A stretch of DNA of 64,000 bases from Chitinophagales bacterium (GCA_017303475.1 JAFLBO010000034.1:1-64000), one strand, 5' to 3'; counted from the first letter of the stretch, positions 1 through 7,296 are shown. Program-made: numbers and translations. The notes: generated by a model not told the origin, from the sequence alone.

Positions 1-501
1 AATCCAGTCCTGCACGGTGCGCAAGTCCATGGCGTTGTACTTGTCCTCAAAACCGGGTTTCGGGAACACAACGTACTGGTAAATCTCACCCAAACCCGTG
101 CTGATGGGCGCCATTTCGGGCGTTCCCGTGCCGGGCGGGATGTTGTCCTCGGCTTCTTTGAGGCGTTCGGAAATTTGGGTTCTTGCCCAAAAAATGTCCA
201 CCTCTTCCTCAAAAACGACCGTGACGACGCTCAATCCGAAACGACTGATGGAGCGTAGTTCGATGATTTTGGGGATGGGTTTTACCGCCTGTTCGATTGG
301 GTAGGTGATGAATTTTTCGACCTCCTGCGCCGCCAGCGTGGGCGAAGTGGTGATGACCTGCACTTGATTGTTGGTGATGTCGGGCAGTGCGTCAATGGGC
401 AGCCGGGACAGCGAAAAGATGCCCCAAACGACCAAAGCCAGCGTGAACAAGCCCACGACGAACTTATTCTTTATGCTGAAATAGATGATTTTATCTAACA
501 T
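1..501 (-). CDS. HME-family RND heavy-metal efflux permease (CzcA/CusA), N-terminal part only
   Basis: This is the inner-membrane pump of a tripartite RND metal exporter (Cu/Ag or Co/Zn/Cd class); the metal cannot be told from this part. The 167 visible residues begin MLDKIIYFSIKNKFVV, run into a first membrane helix (about residues 14-33), then show the family signature LPDITNNQVQV and a porter domain beginning with FITYPIEQAV. The rest lies beyond position 1. The start is the ATG at 501; no other start fits the conserved N-terminus. A DUF6660 gene lies 100 bp upstream on the same strand, the usual Bacteroidota arrangement. The family is secure, the substrate is inferred. Confidence 0.93.
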   Translation of the reverse strand, partial: MLDKIIYFSIKNKFVVGLFTLALVVWGIFSLSRLPIDALPDITNNQVQVITTSPTLAAQEVEKFITYPIEQAVKPIPKIIELRSISRFGLSVVTVVFEEEVDIFWARTQISERLKEAEDNIPPGTGTPEMAPISTGLGEIYQYVVFPKPGFEDKYNAMDLRTVQDWI

Positions 502-601
502 GAAAGATATTTTGAGTTAGCCAAATGCGCGAAACGCCGCTCCGCGCAGGGCGACGGGCGGGTAGTTTTCGACAAGAAATAATTGGAAATATCGAGTTGG
601 C

Positions 602-940
602 TTAACTCAACTGGGGCGGGCGGTCAATGGCGAAGGCCATGTCTTTGACCTGGAAAATGCTTTCGGGGAAGACCCGTTTTGCGCCCCTCGGCTGCGGTTC
701 TTGAAAGGCAAAAACCACTGTTTTTTTGAAGATGAAAATAGCCGAGCAGCAATGGCAGCCGCAAAGCGGGGTGCAACTGTCATCGCAATGGCGGTGCTGC
801 GGGCAGCCGTGTTCGTCGGCATTGGCTGCTATCTGTACAGGGTTTGTTGTGTTTTGCCCATGTCCGTGTTCGCCGTCGTTACAGGGGAGGCACGACAGCA
901 CTAATAGGTACAGGGAAAAAATTTGGGCGAACCATTTCAT
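602..940 (-). CDS. DUF6660 family small Cys/His-rich secreted protein, likely metal-binding
   Basis: This is a 112-residue protein with a signal peptide (MKWFAQIFSLYLLVLSCLPC). The sequence VLSC could be a lipobox, so it may be a lipoprotein. It then has a Cys/His-rich stretch (HGCPQHRHCDDSCTPLCGCH) that looks metal-binding. Proteins of this type commonly precede CzcA/CusA pumps in Bacteroidota, and here the pump follows directly, so a periplasmic metal-sensing or carrier role is inferred. I chose the ATG at 940, not the TTG at 949, because 940 begins the signal peptide and a promoter lies just upstream. The family name is from recall of its composition and context. Confidence 0.7.
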   Translation of the reverse strand: MKWFAQIFSLYLLVLSCLPCNDGEHGHGQNTTNPVQIAANADEHGCPQHRHCDDSCTPLCGCHCCSAIFIFKKTVVFAFQEPQPRGAKRVFPESIFQVKDMAFAIDRPPQLS

Positions 941-946
941 CGGGCG

Positions 947-978
947 CAAAAGTAAGGATAGTCAACTAAAAAACCAAG
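947..978 (-). promoter_or_regulatory. Bacteroidota-type promoter for the DUF6660-czcA operon
   Basis: On the minus strand TACTTTTG (954-947) matches the TAnnTTTG -7 element. CTTG (978-975) lies 20 bp upstream as a -33 element. The -7 element ends 6 nt before the ATG at 940, so the leader is very short or the transcript nearly leaderless. Confidence 0.55.
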
Positions 979-1040
979 AAATCTTGCTATCTCAAGTCAA
1001 ATAGGTACAATTTTTTGAATAAACAAAAAGGAGGTATCAC

Positions 1041-1334
1041 ATGACCTGGACTCGCAAACCCCAAGGAAACCCAGGCAAATACTTCTTTTCCGGCCAATTT
1101 TACATCACAAAAGGAGTTAGTGAAAGTCTCTCACTTGAAGAGATTACCGCTATCTGTCTCGACTTGAAAGCCTTTGTGAAGGAACAAAACGGGATTGACT
1201 ACCTGCAAGTGTATGAATGTGCCGATGGAAGAAAAGTATGGTTCATTGACCAACTGGATGCTGACATGATTGCTTCAGGCGAATTCAAACCTGAAGACAA
1301 CCACTGCACCCTGCTTTTGCCGGAAGAGTATTGA
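1041..1334 (+). CDS. Small protein resembling ICE/plasmid-borne accessory proteins
   Basis: This 97-residue cytoplasmic protein has no known catalytic motif. Its C-terminus (KVWFIDQLD then CTLLLPEEY) resembles the ending of short proteins found on plasmids and integrative elements (pattern kIWIITEADRS..TTILLPEEY), but I do not recognise a named function. A strong Shine-Dalgarno sequence (AAAAGGAGG, 1026-1034) sits 6 nt before the ATG, unusual for this phylum and suggestive of recent transfer. It is the first gene of the AT-rich island. No partner gene is adjacent. Confidence 0.6.
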   Translation: MTWTRKPQGNPGKYFFSGQFYITKGVSESLSLEEITAICLDLKAFVKEQNGIDYLQVYECADGRKVWFIDQLDADMIASGEFKPEDNHCTLLLPEEY

Positions 1335-1451
1335 TTATTTGACTGCCGGAGAAAGCCCGTGCAGTCATTTTTTGTAAAGTACGATGCAAATTGCCTTGAC
1401 CTGATACTGCCTTTCTGTAACCTCCAATCAACTTGTGAAATTCAAACCCTG

Positions 1452-1907
1452 ATGACCATTCGACATTTCCTCTTCATTCCTACGCTTTGAGTCCTTGCAC
1501 TGGTGGGCAAGCAACTTTATGAGGTTTGGAAGATACAACAAAGAAGAAAAGTGAGTGACCTATCCAAACTTCATCGGCGTGATTTTGAATGGTACGTTGC
1601 AAACAGACTGAAGGAGAAAGGACGGCAAAACGTAAAAGTCGGGAAAGGTTCTTCAGATGATGGTCGGGACATAAAAGCCTACTGGAATGGAATTCCTCAT
1701 TTGATTCAGTGCAAATGCTACAAAACCCAGTCCTCTATTGGGGTAAAAACCGTCAGAGAGTTATTGGGAGTGCTGGTGGCTACCGAATACCAGGGAGTAG
1801 GTGTGATTTGTGCAACCTGTAACTTCACTAAGCCAGCCAAAGACTTTGCCAGGAGAAATGGCATACTACTTTGGGGGCAGGATAACCTACTTCAGAAAAT
1901 CCAGTAA
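1452..1907 (+). pseudogene. Mrr-type restriction endonuclease (PD-(D/E)XK), N-terminal helix broken by in-frame TGA
   Basis: The body encodes an Mrr-like type IV restriction nuclease fold: HRRDFEWYVANRLKEKG, then GRDI and QCKCYK, i.e. the D...QxK catalytic core that cleaves (often modified) DNA. Related proteins usually carry one or two membrane helices followed by a basic linker. Read in the same frame, an ATG at 1452 gives MTIRHFLFIPTL, then TGA at 1488-1490, then VLALVGKQLYEVWKIQQRRK. Together these make one hydrophobic helix and the basic linker. The simplest reading is a nonsense mutation within the helix. A GTG at 1503 could still start a 134-residue soluble version with an intact nuclease core, so the gene may not be completely dead. 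Confidence 0.65.
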
Positions 1908-1961
1908 ATCTTGAATGGTACGATACAAAAGGGATAGTAGCAATACCCGCCAGGCTTTTGT

Positions 1962-2285
1962 TTAAAAGATTTTGTTTTTGTAGTACCAATCACGCAACTG
2001 CTCCTTTAGATGCAAGTAGATGTTGGTTTGAATCAGTTCAATTGCTCAAACTTCAGGAAAAAATTCGCTCAGATGGTGAACGTCTTTGGCAAGTCGAGGA
2101 TGAAATCTTGCTACATCGAGAACTTGATAAAAGAGATACGGAGTTCGATAGTTCGCAATCTCCGCTATCAGGTCTGAAGCTTCATCATCATCCGACTCCA
2201 ATCAGTCACCCTCATCAAAAATCTTTTTGAACTCGTTCAATGCCCTGATTTCAAGCCAGTCCAGTCTTTGCGGCAAATCAAACAT
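1962..2285 (-). pseudogene. Decayed gene of unknown function with two in-frame TGA codons
   Basis: One minus-strand frame from ATG 2285 reads as convincing protein: MFDLPQRLDWLEIRALNEF, TGA at 2204-2202, then a stretch containing LIAEIANYRTPYLFYQVLDV, TGA at 2048-2046, then IELIQTNIYLHLKEQLRDWY and a final TAA at 1964-1962. The total would be about 105 residues. I do not recognise the family. A textbook promoter (2346-2376) drives this strand, which supports a formerly functional gene. TGA is a normal stop elsewhere in this genome (the DUF3098 and uppP genes end in it), so recoding is unlikely. Confidence 0.45.
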
Positions 2286-2316
2286 GGTGTTAGGGACAAA
2301 AAGTAAAATAAAAAAA

Positions 2317-2332
2317 CGTACCGAAGGGTACG
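2317..2332 (-). terminator. Small hairpin followed by a T-run (leader terminator/attenuator-like)
   Basis: CGTACC/GGTACG form a perfect 6-bp stem with a 4-nt loop. On the minus strand the stem is followed at once by seven T residues. It lies between the minus-strand promoter at 2346-2376 and the start of the decayed gene at 2285, so it would terminate or attenuate that transcript almost immediately. Confidence 0.5.
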
Positions 2333-2345
2333 CTACTAATCGAGA

Positions 2346-2376
2346 CAAAAGTACAACTGCAACTTTCTGTTGCAAA
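2346..2376 (-). promoter_or_regulatory. Bacteroidota-type promoter, minus strand
   Basis: TTTG (2376-2373) and TACTTTTG (2353-2346) are separated by 19 bp, an exact match to the phylum consensus. It points toward the decayed gene at 1962-2285 and overlaps the divergent promoter of the membrane protein gene. Confidence 0.6.
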
Positions 2377-2401
2377 ACAATGTTACGTTTTTATAGTTTT
2401 G
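2369..2401 (+). promoter_or_regulatory. Bacteroidota-type promoter for the membrane protein gene at 2435
   Basis: TAGTTTTG (2394-2401) fits TAnnTTTG. GTTG (2369-2372) lies 21 bp upstream as a weak -33 element. The ATG is 34 nt downstream. Confidence 0.5.
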
Positions 2402-2434
2402 CAGAACGATTTTTTTAAATAACGGCTATTCAAT

Positions 2435-3034
2435 ATGAATAAAGAATTTTCATTTTATGAGTTTACAGGACTAATCACTCCCAGTGTAATTCTGCTTTTC
2501 TCAATTGATATACTGCTAAAGAAAGTATGTTCAATTTCGATTTTCGACTTCTCCAATTTAGGAGAGTCGCTTGTTTTTATTGTCATTGCTTATGGCTTTG
2601 GCCACATCATTCAAAGCTTTGGGTACTTTTTTGAAAAATTCGTTTGGTGGCTACTAAAAGGAAGGCCAACACAGTGGTTGAAAAGTGAAGGAAGATTTAA
2701 ACAAACCATTGTCTCCCAATCAGAGGCACAAAAAATCCTTAGCAAACTTCAAAGCGAATTTGGAGATAAAAGAGACTATGGAAGCATCACATACACAAAA
2801 GTTTATGGCTCGAACAAATCTGGCAGAATTGATATTTTTAATGGTAACTTTTCCTTATTCAGAGGGTTATCAATTTGTTTTATAGCTTTATTGATAACGA
2901 CAATCTGCTTACATTTGGGTTGGTGGTTTCTTGTCCCGCTATCCTTTTTAGTCGTCTCAACGGTGCGTATGATTCACTTTGGTAAATGTTATGCAAGAGA
3001 ACTTTACAGGACTTACTTTATGCTCAAAGACTAA
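2435..3034 (+). CDS. Four-helix inner-membrane protein of unknown function
   Basis: This 199-residue protein has two N-terminal hydrophobic segments (about residues 10-30 and 43-64, the second containing YGFGHIIQSFGYFFEKF), a charged cytoplasmic middle of roughly 70 residues, and two C-terminal hydrophobic segments (about 142-180). The pattern 'YEFxGLITPSVILLF ... GHIIQ' recurs in proteins that I recall from variable genome regions, but no function is established to my knowledge. It converges with the E2-E1-JAB gene with 1 bp between stop codons, so it is not in that operon. Low GC and the island context suggest an accessory role. A membrane effector for the neighbouring module is possible but unproven. 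Confidence 0.75.
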   Translation: MNKEFSFYEFTGLITPSVILLFSIDILLKKVCSISIFDFSNLGESLVFIVIAYGFGHIIQSFGYFFEKFVWWLLKGRPTQWLKSEGRFKQTIVSQSEAQKILSKLQSEFGDKRDYGSITYTKVYGSNKSGRIDIFNGNFSLFRGLSICFIALLITTICLHLGWWFLVPLSFLVVSTVRMIHFGKCYARELYRTYFMLKD

Positions 3035-3035
3035 T

Positions 3036-5219
3036 TTATCCGACGTAAATTCCAAGTTGTGAATCACCAACTATGACCATCAAACCAGGCAATCCACGAG
3101 GCTGCATGAAGTCTTTTATCCATTTGAAAAGAATCAAATCATCACTACTTTGCTTTGTTGAACAGTTATTAGGATGTGAGTGCCATTCTCCAATATAAAA
3201 CAAATGATTGTCAGTACATTTCTCTATGCGTTCTAACCTATCTTTTAGCCCATCAATTCCCCTGTAATATGCAGTAGGGTACTCTTTACTATCATTTGGG
3301 GAAAATATGCTATCAACAATATAAATAACCTTCGACTGCATATCAAATGAGCCTATAAGAATACCACCAGTTTCCGTTGGCAACTTTATTGTTCTTTGGT
3401 CATGTATTCTTTCAAGCAAGTTGTTGCTAATAAGAATCATCCAATCACTCGTCTCAATCTTTGCAAATGGAGACGTAGGTATAAAAAAATGAGAAATGCT
3501 CATATCCTCATTCAAATGCCATATTCTAATAAAAGCACTCTTTTCTGAGTTTAATTGCTTAAAAATACCTGATGCTATCGAACTAAAGATTCCAAAATAT
3601 TCATTGGGTATATTATTGCTAATATCTCTGCACGAATTTCCGTAACGAACTCTACCTGAATCAAATTCAAAATGATTCTCCAATCTCGTTTCTTGGCAAA
3701 GAAACTTGTAATATAGCATTTCAAGTTCGTCTAATTTCGTTGACCTCTCCGAATCTTCGGCCATTATTACCAAATCATTTCCCCTCGGATTCAAAAACAC
3801 AGAAATTGCTCTGCCCTGAACACCCTCAATTTTTGATAATGCTCTACTTACGGATAGCGATGCAGATGTGTCTATTATTAAGTCAGCATTTAATAACTTC
3901 TCCTTTAAATCAGAAGAAATTGTTCCCCCCCCAAACTTTTCAACAAATGGCACAGAAAAATCGGGGTTGCCTAAAATTAAATTCGTAGTGAAAGAGATTG
4001 CTTGAGATTTAAAATAACCTACATGAAAGTTTGAAAGTGTGTGTCTATATAAGTTATGGGGTAGCAAAATGTCATCGTCAACAATAGTCCAACTATTACC
4101 AAATCCAGAACGAGCAAGTGTGTTTAATATTCCTGAACCAATTGCACCTACACCAATTTGAAGAATCGAAGCATATCCCGCTGACATATTTGGCTGTGAA
4201 AGACTTTCTGCAAACTTTTGGCTATAACTATTGTAAGGCAAAAGCATCCATACTGGTACTTTTGTTGATTCTTCCAAGTTTGGTTCGGCTAATAACAAGG
4301 GAGATACAATGTTTTCGTGGACTCCTAATAGTGATATTGAAATTCCAATTTCTTTAGTGGACTTGTGGCACAAAAATGCAAATCTTTGTATGCTTTCCAC
4401 CTCAGCACCCATCTCTCTTTGAGTGGGTACGGTCAGAATAATAATTGGAAACAACTCCCTTAATCTTTCTTCAAGCACAAACTCTTTTAAGGACGAAGCT
4501 AAGTCTAATTCAAGGTCATTAAACAAATTAAATAAATCATGTAATGTCTGGGGTGTTCTATTTACTATTCCATGTACCCTTGGTTGGGATTCAAATAGCT
4601 TTGCGTAGAATTTGCCATCGCTATTCATCTCACCATTTTTCACCTCTAAGTTGATTTGGTATTTTGTCTCACTTCTTATCGCTACACTCAATATTTCATC
4701 GTTTCTAATATTTTCTGGAATGATAATTGTACCGTTCGCACTCAGAATAAATGGTTCTAACGGTTGGTCATTCTGGTGCAACTTACTCAACGCTGACAAT
4801 GAAAGCCATTCTCTAATCCTTTCAATAAAGGAAAAGGGTGTCCAGAAAAGCAGAACTTCATCTGGCGATTGTTCATATAAGCAAAGACACCTTGGCTTTT
4901 CAAATTCAACAATATTTTGGTGAGGAAGTCTTGGGAAATCTTCTCTAAGAGCGTAAACAGAAGGTACTTGAAAACCTAACTTTACCTCTATGAGTATTCT
5001 TTCACAGTAATTAATACGATTAGGTGTTTTCTGCGGTCGCTGAACATCTACATCGAACACTAAAAATTCTGTCTCCCTGGTCGTGAATTTTCCAACACTT
5101 ACTATAGAACAGAAACTATGTGCTTTAATAGCTTGTAAAATCTCAATTGACCTTGTGAAGGACAACTCGGCTTCATTAAGGTCAACCCATTCATAAGGTG
5201 GAAATATGTAGTTAATCAT
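3036..5219 (-). CDS. E2-E1-JAB triple-domain ubiquitin-like conjugation/deconjugation protein
   Basis: The 727-residue protein combines three activities. Residues 1-145 are E2-like: LPHQNIVEFEKPRCLCLYE supplies the candidate thioester Cys113 (Cys111 next to it), followed by the W126...WL139 helix. Residues 346-560 are an E1/ThiF adenylating domain: GVGAIG at 356-361, acidic DDD 381-383, NLYRH 389-393 (ATP-contacting Arg), and a candidate crossover Cys530 in GNSCRD. Residues 600-727 are a JAB/JAMM isopeptidase: Glu616 in ETGG, HSH 680-682, then Ser691 and Asp694. Residues 150-345 are unassigned. It follows the MBL gene by 9 bp, clearly one operon. By analogy with CBASS Cap2/Cap3 it should attach and remove a protein tail; the substrate is inferred. 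Confidence 0.88.
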   Translation of the reverse strand: MINYIFPPYEWVDLNEAELSFTRSIEILQAIKAHSFCSIVSVGKFTTRETEFLVFDVDVQRPQKTPNRINYCERILIEVKLGFQVPSVYALREDFPRLPHQNIVEFEKPRCLCLYEQSPDEVLLFWTPFSFIERIREWLSLSALSKLHQNDQPLEPFILSANGTIIIPENIRNDEILSVAIRSETKYQINLEVKNGEMNSDGKFYAKLFESQPRVHGIVNRTPQTLHDLFNLFNDLELDLASSLKEFVLEERLRELFPIIILTVPTQREMGAEVESIQRFAFLCHKSTKEIGISISLLGVHENIVSPLLLAEPNLEESTKVPVWMLLPYNSYSQKFAESLSQPNMSAGYASILQIGVGAIGSGILNTLARSGFGNSWTIVDDDILLPHNLYRHTLSNFHVGYFKSQAISFTTNLILGNPDFSVPFVEKFGGGTISSDLKEKLLNADLIIDTSASLSVSRALSKIEGVQGRAISVFLNPRGNDLVIMAEDSERSTKLDELEMLYYKFLCQETRLENHFEFDSGRVRYGNSCRDISNNIPNEYFGIFSSIASGIFKQLNSEKSAFIRIWHLNEDMSISHFFIPTSPFAKIETSDWMILISNNLLERIHDQRTIKLPTETGGILIGSFDMQSKVIYIVDSIFSPNDSKEYPTAYYRGIDGLKDRLERIEKCTDNHLFYIGEWHSHPNNCSTKQSSDDLILFKWIKDFMQPRGLPGLMVIVGDSQLGIYVG

Positions 5220-5228
5220 GTTGAAATT

Positions 5229-6332
5229 TTACCCGGCTCTTGGAGGGGTTTTAGAGCCTATATAAACACTCGCAGTTGCCATAGCTTTCTCCAATTCAAC
5301 CCCTTCCTTATCAAGAATATTAAAAACTAAAGGCTTGGGTTCACTTTCTGTTGGATGTTCCATAGTCACTTTAAACTCGCCCTCTAAGCCTTTTGCTACT
5401 TCAGAGTAATAATTTGCTGCCTGCTTATGAGGTGGCTGTATATCATCATACCCTGAAGGAATAGGCTTGCTGGGCGAAACAATGTAACCTCCCTTTCTTC
5501 CTTGTACTTCAAACATCCACTTAATCTCGTCATCAGGAATAGTTTGCTTCTCTCCTTTTTCTTCAGATAAAGCAGTATAGCTACAATGATGGGAAATGTG
5601 AATTAAATCCCATTCCAACCTTGTTTCATTTCCTTTTGCCTTAGTTACCAATATTATATCCTTCCAAACCTCCCATGTTATATCAGCACCAAAAATAGCT
5701 TCGGTTTTAGCAGTGTTGTTAAATGTTAAATGGAGTGTTATTGCAGATGAATTTCTGTCAACTTCCACGCCTCCAATATGAGACACAAAAGGGCTTTGGG
5801 CGAAAAACTCTACTCCATCATTTGAAAGTGTAAATGTATCTACCAAAGTACCCGCATCAATAATTAGATGCTTTCTTGATTCAAAATCAATATCATTTTT
5901 TTTGCACCAATCCTTAAGTTTTTTGGGTCTGGAAAACACTTTAATTCCTGTTCCTTCCTTGAACCTGTATCTTGCTTCTGCTTGTATGATTCTATCCTCT
6001 TCTTCACATTCATCTTCTACGATTGCAGATGCGGGAACCCACATTTCTGCAATTTTTTTCCTCCCTTCTGTTTGGTATTTCTTTGCATGTAGAAGGTGAA
6101 AGTAATCAGAACTACCTTTGATGTGGTCATTATCCAAGTGAGTAAAACACACTACATCGAAAGTATCCTTTGTAACACGGTTATCTAACTCTGCTTTTAG
6201 GTCAATTCTTTTGTCATCCTTATCATTTGGGTCTCTCATATTGGCAAAGTCTATTTGAATCACTTTGCCATTGTTGAGTTCAATCAATGAACTATCTGCG
6301 TTGCCCAATGGGAAAAATGTAATTTTGTGCAT
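5229..6332 (-). CDS. Metallo-beta-lactamase-fold hydrolase, partner of the E2-E1-JAB protein
   Basis: This 367-residue MBL-fold protein has the metal-binding signature THLDNDH (His65, Asp67, Asp69, His70), with a later ISHHCS segment as another likely metal/active-site motif. The layout resembles the ComEC/competence-like MBL subfamily. The last residues are GSKTPPRAG, an apparently unstructured tail ending in Gly. Such a tail is what an E1/E2 pair could adenylate and conjugate, and a JAB protease could cut, as with CD-NTase in type II CBASS. I start at ATG 6332 (MHKITFFPLGNADSS) and not at TTG 6353. It is the first gene of the two-gene operon. Its substrate is unknown. Confidence 0.85.
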   Translation of the reverse strand: MHKITFFPLGNADSSLIELNNGKVIQIDFANMRDPNDKDDKRIDLKAELDNRVTKDTFDVVCFTHLDNDHIKGSSDYFHLLHAKKYQTEGRKKIAEMWVPASAIVEDECEEEDRIIQAEARYRFKEGTGIKVFSRPKKLKDWCKKNDIDFESRKHLIIDAGTLVDTFTLSNDGVEFFAQSPFVSHIGGVEVDRNSSAITLHLTFNNTAKTEAIFGADITWEVWKDIILVTKAKGNETRLEWDLIHISHHCSYTALSEEKGEKQTIPDDEIKWMFEVQGRKGGYIVSPSKPIPSGYDDIQPPHKQAANYYSEVAKGLEGEFKVTMEHPTESEPKPLVFNILDKEGVELEKAMATASVYIGSKTPPRAG

Positions 6333-6443
6333 AGCGACTAATAATTTAAACAAACTGTTGTCAAAAATTGTTCCATAAAAACAAAATGTGTCATTTTGTC
6401 ACTTTGTACTCCATTGATGTGACTGTGCAAGTAGAAATTTCAA

Positions 6444-6653
6444 TCAGCTGCCAAAATAGCAAAATGGCAAAATGACATTTTGGCATGCTTTAAAATACCC
6501 ATTCCCCTTCAGCCACTCCTTAGCTTCAAAATAGTTAGACATCTGCACCTTCACAATATTCCAGAAACGCTCAGAGTGGTTTAGTTCGATGAGGTGAGCC
6601 AGTTCGTGAATCACCACGTAGTTGATGACAACCTGAGGAGCTTTGATGAGCTC
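6444..6653 (-). pseudogene. C-terminal remnant of a YgjP/WLM-type (M48-like) zinc metallopeptidase
   Basis: A 69-codon stretch reads ELIKAPQVVINYVVIHELAH followed by LIELNHSERFW and EWLKGNG. This is the HExxH...NHSxxFW core of YgjP/DUF45 peptidases. It is preceded in frame by a TGA (6656-6654) and lacks the N-terminal part entirely. Such peptidases are often encoded beside type I restriction genes, so this may be the residue of a lost restriction locus. The catalytic HELAH is still present but no start codon is. Confidence 0.65.
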
Positions 6654-6850
6654 TCAAGTAATTTCAAATCCTTTTTTATCTTATTATTGTTGAGGAAGTA
6701 GCGGAATAAAAATATTTACTGGCTTGCCCTCCTGCAAATCTATTCCTTTAACCTAAACACTTATGTATTTGTTAAGTTAGATACACCTTATCCCTTTATG
6801 GGTTTAAACGCTGGGGCCAAAGTTATAACGATTTTGGAGACCTCCAAAAC

Positions 6851-6890
6851 AAAAAAGCGCCACTTTCTGAACCTCAGAAAATGGCGCTTT
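6851..6890 (-). terminator. Intrinsic terminator after tRNA-Pro
   Basis: AAAGCGCCACTTTCTGA (6854-6870) pairs with TCAGAAAATGGCGCTTT (6874-6890) apart from one mismatch. On the minus strand this long stem is followed by a T-run, 11 nt beyond the tRNA 3' end. Confidence 0.8.
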
Positions 6891-6901
6891 AGCATTAGTA
6901 G

Positions 6902-6975
6902 TCGGGATGACAGGATTCGAACCTGCGACCACACGCCCCCCAGACGTGTACTCTACCGGGCTGAGCTACATCCCG
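6902..6975 (-). tRNA. tRNA-Pro (anticodon GGG)
   Basis: The minus strand folds as a cloverleaf: acceptor CGGGATG/CATCCCG, D-stem GCTC/GAGT, anticodon stem CACGT/GCGTG with loop CTGGGGG (anticodon GGG), and a TTCGAAT T-loop. Length is 74 nt and CCA is not encoded. It borders the AT-rich island on its 3' side. Confidence 0.93.
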
Positions 6976-6980
6976 TGTTT

Positions 6981-7090
6981 AGACTACTGGATATTTGGAT
7001 GTTAGACGTTGGACACGTTTGTTAAGAAATCGAACATCAATCGCTTGTATAACCAAGTCTAACGTCCAATGTCTAAATGTCCAGTAGTCT
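6981..7090. repeat. Intergenic inverted repeat between two tRNA genes
   Basis: AGACTACTGGA plus TTAGACGTTGGAC (6981-7013) is repeated in reverse complement at 7057-7090 (GTCTAACGTCCAA ... TCCAGTAGTCT) around a core of about 45 bp. It is one member of the word-based palindromic element family seen throughout the window. Confidence 0.7.
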
Positions 7091-7100
7091 GCCTACTTCG

Positions 7101-7174
7101 TCGGACCAACGGGATTCGAACCTGTGACCTCCACGATGTCAACGTGGCGCTCTAACCAACTGAGCTATGGCCCG
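7101..7174 (-). tRNA. tRNA-Val (anticodon GAC)
   Basis: Minus-strand cloverleaf: acceptor CGGGCCA/TGGTCCG, D-stem GCTC/GAGC, anticodon stem CCACG/CGTGG with loop TTGACAT (anticodon GAC), and T-loop TTCGAAT. One A:C mismatch is visible in the T-stem. Length is 74 nt and CCA is not encoded. Confidence 0.9.
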
Positions 7175-7265
7175 CATTCATCACCGTTCCGACGGGGACG
7201 CAAAGGTACACCCGCCATTCCTAAAATTCCAAACAAGCCGGAAAAATTCCCTTTTGTCCGCTTTT

Positions 7266-7296
7266 TTTGAAAAAACCAGCTCTAGTCCTACCTTTG
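7266..7296 (+). promoter_or_regulatory. Consensus promoter for the EAD11-TIR gene
   Basis: TTTG (7266-7269) and TACCTTTG (7289-7296) are spaced by 19 bp. This fixes translation at the ATG 7323, because upstream in-frame codons would not be transcribed. Confidence 0.65.

Noticed and set aside
1452..2285. TGA recoded as Trp or selenocysteine
   Set aside because: TGA ends normal genes here (DUF3098, uppP), the interrupted genes elsewhere carry TAG and TAA, and no selenocysteine element was seen.
950..6975. Integrative element with att sites at tRNA-Pro
   Set aside because: I looked for a direct repeat of the tRNA 3' end near 950-1040 and for an integrase and found neither, so no attachment site is annotated.
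6798..7025. 75-codon plus-strand frame
   Set aside because: It runs through the terminator and tRNA-Pro; random frame.
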